A program made the position numbers and the translations under genes. Under the pieces are notes generated by a model. That model worked only from the letters and a program-made list of their open reading frames with translations. It searched no databases and had not been told where the DNA came from. A stretch of 8,393 nucleotides of DNA from Candidatus Dadabacteria bacterium (GTDB taxonomy: Bacteria; Desulfobacterota_D; UBA1144; Nemesobacterales; UBA2774), in contig DAOVUC010000057.1 of the NCBI GenBank assembly GCA_030632765.1, positions 1 to 8,393 on the forward strand, in the 5' to 3' direction. Shown in pieces: positions 5,569 to 8,393 of the stretch. Each line of letters begins with the position of its first letter. Position 1 is the stretch's first letter.

Positions 5569-6489
5569 TTAATTATTTTCGCTAACATAAACATAGCCGG
5601 AAGGCATATGGTAGAAGACGGATCCTATTAGTCTGTATTCAAACTCTTCATCATCCGTTAGAGGGAAGCTGGCTCCGAAGCCGAATTTGAGGTTCTTATT
5701 TTTAAATGGTGCAACCTTAATGCCAGGGTCGATATTTAGGACCGACTCCCCGTCCTCTTCGCCATTTAATACAGTCTCGCCATCAAATTCAAGAATAGCT
5801 TGAACACTCGTGCCTATATGATAGAGCATAGAGAGGTTATAGCCAAGCTCGTCCCCTTCGTCCTGGTCACCTTTCTGGTTTACTGGGAAACCGAGAGATA
5901 AAAATCCGACGACTTCAAGGTACTTATATTTATATCCGAAATCCGCAAACGGCTCGATCTCGAATATGTTGTCACTTCCGATACCCTTTCGGTCTTTTCC
6001 CGTAGGAAGCCCAAACTCTATACCGCCGCCAAGAAGTATTCCATACTCTTCGAGGATAAAAGTAGCGGTCTTTATACCTATTTCTATATTGTTGAAATTA
6101 TTCTCGTTTGATCCGCCGTCAACGTTTAAGAACGTATACGGTATATCCGCCTCTATACTTATATTCCTTGTAAACGCATACTCAAGCTCAAGGAGTATTG
6201 TGCTCTCTTTAAATTTATTGGGTCCTTCCCCTTCCTCTCCCAGCTCTTCGTCTTCTACCTCTCCATCCACATCGAGGAAAAAGTAGTCGAGCCTAATTTT
6301 TGTGTCGGGGGAGGGGGATTCCGTTATCAGAGGATGTGAAAAGTGAAGTCCTTTTGTTTCGTGCGAATGACCGTCTCCAGAAGAAATTGCTAATTCGGGA
6401 GTTGTGACTTGGAGCAACAGTACAGCTGCAATGGATAAGGTAATTATGTTTAATTTATAAGAAATAGGATCCTCCCAAGATTGAGTCAT
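5569..6489 (-). CDS. Outer-membrane beta-barrel protein, transporter/porin-like
   Basis: A secreted protein of about 306 residues. A signal peptide (hydrophobic ~13-27, probable cleavage after PELA34) is followed by a histidine-rich start of the mature chain (H41, H43, H49, H52 in GDGHSHETKGLHFSH). The rest alternates polar and aromatic/hydrophobic residues in short amphipathic strands, with turns rich in Asp, Gly and Asn. One acidic loop lies at ~73-90 (DGEVEDEELGEEGEG). This is the pattern of an outer-membrane barrel and is similar to uncharacterised proteins annotated as transporter or phenol-degradation MetA-type OMPs. I chose ATG 6489 over ATG 6501 because GGAG stands four bases before it and nothing suitable stands before 6501; with 6501 the protein would be 310 residues. 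The histidines could bind a metal, but that is inference. Monocistronic; the gene starts next to a region of relic sequence. Confidence 0.75.
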   Translation of the reverse strand: MTQSWEDPISYKLNIITLSIAAVLLLQVTTPELAISSGDGHSHETKGLHFSHPLITESPSPDTKIRLDYFFLDVDGEVEDEELGEEGEGPNKFKESTILLELEYAFTRNISIEADIPYTFLNVDGGSNENNFNNIEIGIKTATFILEEYGILLGGGIEFGLPTGKDRKGIGSDNIFEIEPFADFGYKYKYLEVVGFLSLGFPVNQKGDQDEGDELGYNLSMLYHIGTSVQAILEFDGETVLNGEEDGESVLNIDPGIKVAPFKNKNLKFGFGASFPLTDDEEFEYRLIGSVFYHMPSGYVYVSENN

Positions 6490-6589
6490 AAATCTCCACA
6501 TATATTATAACTTTGTCAATAAACTGATCCGTATAAGCTATTAAAGCCTAAAATAATAAGAGTATTTGGCTTTTTATTCAGTGCTGTTT

Positions 6590-6727
6590 CTAAGAAGCTA
6601 AAAAGCTTGCAAATGCTAAAGATGCGAGCACTGTGGCTATTAATACGCCGCCATAAAGCCAGAGAGTCTTGAAATCGATGTTTTTGTTTCAATAGGCCTT
6701 ATAGGTTCTACCTCTATGTATTCCCTA
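6590..6727 (-). pseudogene. Frameshifted relic of a small single-helix membrane protein
   Basis: On the minus strand one frame reads YREYIEVEPIRPIETKT (to about 6677). The next frame continues with IDFKTLWLYGGVLIATV and LASLAFASFLAS, then a stop at 6590-6592. The second piece is a convincing transmembrane tail. The switch falls near a run of A on that strand (about 6680-6686), so a one-base indel would join them. Upstream of the first piece the frame meets a stop (in the CTATAATCT stretch), and no start codon with a ribosome binding site is visible. I read it as the decayed 3' end of a gene for a C-terminally anchored protein. A programmed frameshift or sequencing error is possible but less likely, given the missing 5' end. 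Confidence 0.45.
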
Positions 6728-6741
6728 TAAGATTATAGGTT
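6699..6741. promoter_or_regulatory. Operator-like cluster of TTATAGG half-sites
   Basis: The heptamer TTATAGG occurs at 6699-6705 and 6733-6739, both followed by TT. Its reverse complement CCTATAA is at 6724-6730. The last two form a 16-bp perfect palindrome, CCTATAAGATTATAGG. Three half-sites in about 40 bp is more than expected by chance and looks like a dimer-binding site with an extra half-site. The cluster overlaps the 5' part of the membrane-protein relic and lies about 230 bp upstream of the SRPBCC gene. Confidence 0.35.
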
Positions 6742-6917
6742 AGAAGTGTAAATGATCGATTTGAAACCTACCGTAACAAAAATTGACCAATATCGGCCAT
6801 CTTCTAAACTAATTTTATAATATCACCAATGAAATTAATTAGCAATAGATAATTGTGTAATTAGAGATACTTAAATATTAAGACCAATGCTAGGGCAACG
6901 ACAAGATTAGTTCTAGG
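6742..6917. other. A+T-rich intergenic region before the SRPBCC gene
   Basis: No gene, RNA or clear repeat was found here. It is strongly A+T-rich and has stops in all frames that I checked. Together with the preceding relic it makes a 480-bp gap between the divergent beta-barrel and SRPBCC genes. Confidence 0.4.
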
Positions 6918-6946
6918 TTGATTTATAATGTCTTTAGTTCTAAAAT
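6918..6946 (+). promoter_or_regulatory. Candidate promoter of the SRPBCC operon
   Basis: TTGATT (6918-6923), exactly 17 bp, then TAAAAT (6941-6946). The -10 box matches 5 of 6 consensus positions and the -35 box 4 of 6. The start of transcription would be near 6953, and GGGG (6961-6964) serves as ribosome binding site for ATG 6972. Confidence 0.45.
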
Positions 6947-6971
6947 TGTAATATATAAAAGGGGTATGTTC

Positions 6972-7472
6972 ATGAAATACATATTATCAGCGTTATTGAT
7001 TTTATCTGTCCTGGTATCTTTTCAAGATTCTTTTGCTGAGGTAACTAACAAACAAATAAGCGCTCAGGTGTTTGAGGGAGAGGTACTTGTAAACGCTCCT
7101 CCTGAAAAAGTATGGGCAGTGTTAACTAACCTCGAGCAGTTCACAGGATTTATGGGTTTTGAGTGGCAGTCTGGGAATAAAACTGTCTCTAAAGTCGGCG
7201 ATACGGCACGTATGAAAGTCTGGTCTGACGATACAACCTACTTTTTGACTTACGCGGAGCCTAACAAAGAACTTAGACTTGCTCTTGAGCCGGATAACGC
7301 TTCATATATCTGTCAAAAAAGGTGGATACTCACCCCACAAGGCGATAAAACAAAGGTTCAGTTAATAGATAGCTACACTGAGTCTAGCCCGCAGAGTGAG
7401 GAGAGCATCAATTCCCAGATAGAGGGCTGGAACGGGCACCTGGCTAAATTAAAAGAAATGGCAGAGAGTTAA
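6972..7472 (+). CDS. Secreted SRPBCC (START-like) family protein
   Basis: A 166-residue protein from ATG 6972. It has a clear Sec signal peptide (MKYILSALLILSVLVSFQDSFA, cleavage after A22), so it works outside the cytoplasm. The mature part has the START/Bet v 1-like order: strand one FEGEVLVNAPPEKVWAVLTN (~34-53, with the typical N-A-P-P-E-x-V-W), helices, then a curved sheet with GDTARMKVW, and a long C-terminal helix EESINSQIEGWNGHLAKLKEM. This fold binds hydrophobic small molecules; the ligand is unknown. The frame is open back to 6918, but ATG 6972 has GGGG eight bases upstream and starts the signal peptide directly. ATG 6966 would add only two residues. Probably co-transcribed with the next gene 48 bp downstream. 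A relic of a paralogous 3' end follows at 7841-7930. Confidence 0.8.
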   Translation: MKYILSALLILSVLVSFQDSFAEVTNKQISAQVFEGEVLVNAPPEKVWAVLTNLEQFTGFMGFEWQSGNKTVSKVGDTARMKVWSDDTTYFLTYAEPNKELRLALEPDNASYICQKRWILTPQGDKTKVQLIDSYTESSPQSEESINSQIEGWNGHLAKLKEMAES

Positions 7473-7520
7473 TCTAAACAAAGGCATAAGGAAACTAACT
7501 TTAAGTGGAGGAATAGTCTT

Positions 7521-7832
7521 ATGATGATAGCAAGATGGCAGTTTCAGGCAAAATTCGGATACAAGAATGAGGCGATCAAGTCCATAACAAACTGGTACGA
7601 TGAAATAGGGTCTCAAATCGGCTGGACCAAGAATAAAGTTAGAATAATAACAGGCTCTGTTGGGGCTTCAGAGGCACTTGTTGAATGTGAAATTCAGATT
7701 AAAGACATGAAAGAACTGGATGCATCATGGGCTAAGCTGGCTACGATCAAAAAACATAAAACATGGGGAAAACAGTTTGAAAAATATATTATATCAGGCT
7801 CCACAAAATGGGATTTTTATAGGGTAGTTTAG
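7521..7832 (+). CDS. Small conserved-looking protein, possible dimeric alpha/beta-barrel fold
   Basis: A 103-residue cytosolic protein without signal or membrane segment. The pattern is strand (MIARWQFQAKFG), helix (NEAIKSITNWYDEIGSQIGW), strand (KVRIITGSVGASEALVECEIQI), helix (MKELDASWAKLATIKKHKTWGKQFEKY), strand (GSTKWDFYRVV). This beta-alpha-beta-beta-alpha-beta order is like NIPSNAP and antibiotic-monooxygenase-type dimeric barrels. No catalytic motif is recognisable, so the function is unknown. GGAGG (7507-7511) lies nine bases before ATG 7521 and supports this start over the adjacent ATG 7524. It is 48 bp behind the SRPBCC gene and likely in its operon, although that partner is exported and this one is not. 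Confidence 0.7.
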   Translation: MMIARWQFQAKFGYKNEAIKSITNWYDEIGSQIGWTKNKVRIITGSVGASEALVECEIQIKDMKELDASWAKLATIKKHKTWGKQFEKYIISGSTKWDFYRVV

Positions 7833-7840
7833 GATTAATC

Positions 7841-7930
7841 CTAATTACCTTCATCGAGCCTTGTGAAAACTCATCATTAGACTGCAACGAGCATCTCACC
7901 AAATTAAAAGAGATGGTTGAATTAATTTAA
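7841..7930 (+). pseudogene. Relic of the 3' end of a second SRPBCC gene
   Basis: Read from CTA 7841, the frame gives LITFIEPCENSSLDCNEHL and then TKLKEMVELI, stop at 7928-7930. It aligns with the C-terminal helix of the intact SRPBCC protein: NSQIEGWNGHLAKLKEM against NSSLD-CNEHLTKLKEM. At the DNA level, 28 of 35 bases match without gaps (7427-7461 against 7882-7916), with several silent differences (His, Leu and Glu codons). No start codon or upstream domain is present; the frame runs back into the end of the preceding gene. It is the surviving tail of a paralogue whose body has been lost, on the far side of the small barrel-like gene. Confidence 0.65.
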
Positions 7931-7943
7931 TGCCAAGAAAGCT

Positions 7944-8177
7944 CTAGCTATTAGAATTCTTGTCCTTTCCGAAGATAGAACGGATGTAAGCCTTTATGAT
8001 AAAGAGCAAAACGGAGAACCGGAAAAATATTGGAACCAGGAGACGGATATCGGATGAATCTATCAATATGGTATTTTGCCATACGCCCATTTCAGCATTT
8101 AAAATAACAAATTCTCTTCTGACGGTAACGCCTTTGATATGTATTTCAAGATCGCCCGCCGGACCGTAAAGTTTCAC
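7944..8177 (-). CDS. Small membrane protein of unknown function
   Basis: A 77-residue protein that I do not recognise. Residues 1-44 are polar with strand-like stretches (DLEIHIKGVTVRREFVILNA). Residues ~45-63 (RLLVPIFFRFSVLLFIIKAY) form one transmembrane helix, and the tail is basic (RSIFGKDKNSNS). The start is GTG 8177, supported by GGAGGT (8183-8188 on the minus strand) five bases upstream. It lies 45 bp downstream of the protoporphyrinogen oxidase gene in the same direction, so the two are probably co-transcribed. That suggests, but does not show, a link to heme metabolism or the membrane. Confidence 0.55.
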   Translation of the reverse strand: MKLYGPAGDLEIHIKGVTVRREFVILNAEMGVWQNTILIDSSDIRLLVPIFFRFSVLLFIIKAYIRSIFGKDKNSNS

Positions 8178-8182
8178 ACGGC

Positions 8183-8188
8183 ACCTCC
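8183..8188 (-). promoter_or_regulatory. Ribosome binding site deciding the GTG start
   Basis: GGAGGT on the minus strand ends five bases before GTG 8177. It is the reason for accepting a GTG start and for regarding the 77-residue frame as a real gene. Confidence 0.5.
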
Positions 8189-8222
8189 ATGCTTTATATA
8201 TTTCGTTTTAATTTAATTCCCG

Positions 8223-8393
8223 CTATTTAGAGAGCTTGAGATATTTATGTATTTTTTCTGCCGCCTCCTCGCCTGAGCGCACGCAATCGGGAATGCCAAC
8301 CCCGTTATAAGCGTTACCGGCAAGCTCCATACCCGGATACCGCTCAGCCCTTTGGTTAATCCGCGCTACTCGCTCAAGATGACCTACAGTGTA
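8223..8393 (-). CDS. hemY: Protoporphyrinogen/coproporphyrinogen oxidase, C-terminal end (partial)
   Basis: The last 56 residues of a gene that continues beyond the right edge; start and FAD-binding N-terminus are outside the window. The block PGMELAGNAYNGVGIPDCV followed by RSGEEAAEKI is the hallmark C-terminal FAD-contacting region of HemY/HemG-type oxygen-dependent protoporphyrinogen oxidases. These enzymes oxidise (copro)protoporphyrinogen to the porphyrin late in heme synthesis, at the membrane. The gene ends normally with TAG and a typical short basic helix (KIHKYLKLSK). The symbol hemG is also used for this family. Downstream in the same direction is the small membrane protein gene. 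Confidence 0.9.
   Translation of the reverse strand, partial: YTVGHLERVARINQRAERYPGMELAGNAYNGVGIPDCVRSGEEAAEKIHKYLKLSK

Noticed and set aside
5555..5572. TTAATC-TTATTA-GATTAA inverted repeat as terminator of the beta-barrel gene
   Set aside because: It overlaps the stop codon, the stem is A+T-only but for one pair, and there is no clear T-tract in the minus direction; too weak to call.
5966..6286. 106-codon plus-strand open frame inside the beta-barrel gene
   Set aside because: It is antisense to the signal-peptide-bearing barrel gene, and its Ser/Pro-rich translation mirrors the acidic loop codons.

Overview
The window looks like a chromosomal stretch of a Gram-negative, probably uncultured bacterium. 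It encodes an outer-membrane-type beta-barrel with a signal peptide, a ViaA-like VWA protein, a family I pyrophosphatase and the end of a protoporphyrinogen oxidase. I cannot name the taxon from sequence alone. Housekeeping-type genes are moderately GC-rich by eye; the methyltransferase and the intergenic stretches are clearly A+T-rich.

Layout. Bases 1-298 hold no convincing gene, only a terminator-like hairpin downstream of a minus-strand YajR-like MFS transporter (299-1465). Divergent from it, on the plus strand, is a ViaA-like VWA protein (1583-3115) followed 19 bp later by inorganic pyrophosphatase (3135-3668), probably one operon. Converging on these is a small membrane-anchored protein with ten cysteines in its last 29 residues (3708-4031, minus).

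Bases 4032-5560 look like an accessory island. An A+T-rich SAM methyltransferase gene (4502-5326) lies between two diverged copies of a 115-122 bp element in the same orientation (4357-4478 and 5353-5467). Each copy has a left end with GTCAAG, an in-phase start resembling an insertion-sequence OrfA (MAKKR/MARKR), and the right end GGGAGCAGTACA, which resembles IS3-family (IS150-type) ends. Directly against the right copy is a 15-codon relic (5474-5521) of the 3' end of a second ViaA-like VWA gene.

The right-hand part carries a minus-strand beta-barrel protein (5569-6489), then an intergenic region with a frameshifted membrane-protein relic (6590-6727) and an operator-like palindrome cluster. 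A plus-strand pair follows: a secreted SRPBCC protein (6972-7472) and a small protein of possible dimeric alpha/beta-barrel fold (7521-7832). Next comes a relic of the 3' end of another SRPBCC gene (7841-7930). The window ends with two minus-strand genes: a small membrane protein (7944-8177) downstream of a partial protoporphyrinogen oxidase (8223-8393).

The most notable pattern is three short 3'-end gene relics, two of them paralogous to intact genes in the same window, together with a transferred-looking methyltransferase between IS-like remnants. The region appears to have been shaped by duplication and deletion. No rRNA, tRNA, CRISPR array or intact transposase was seen.
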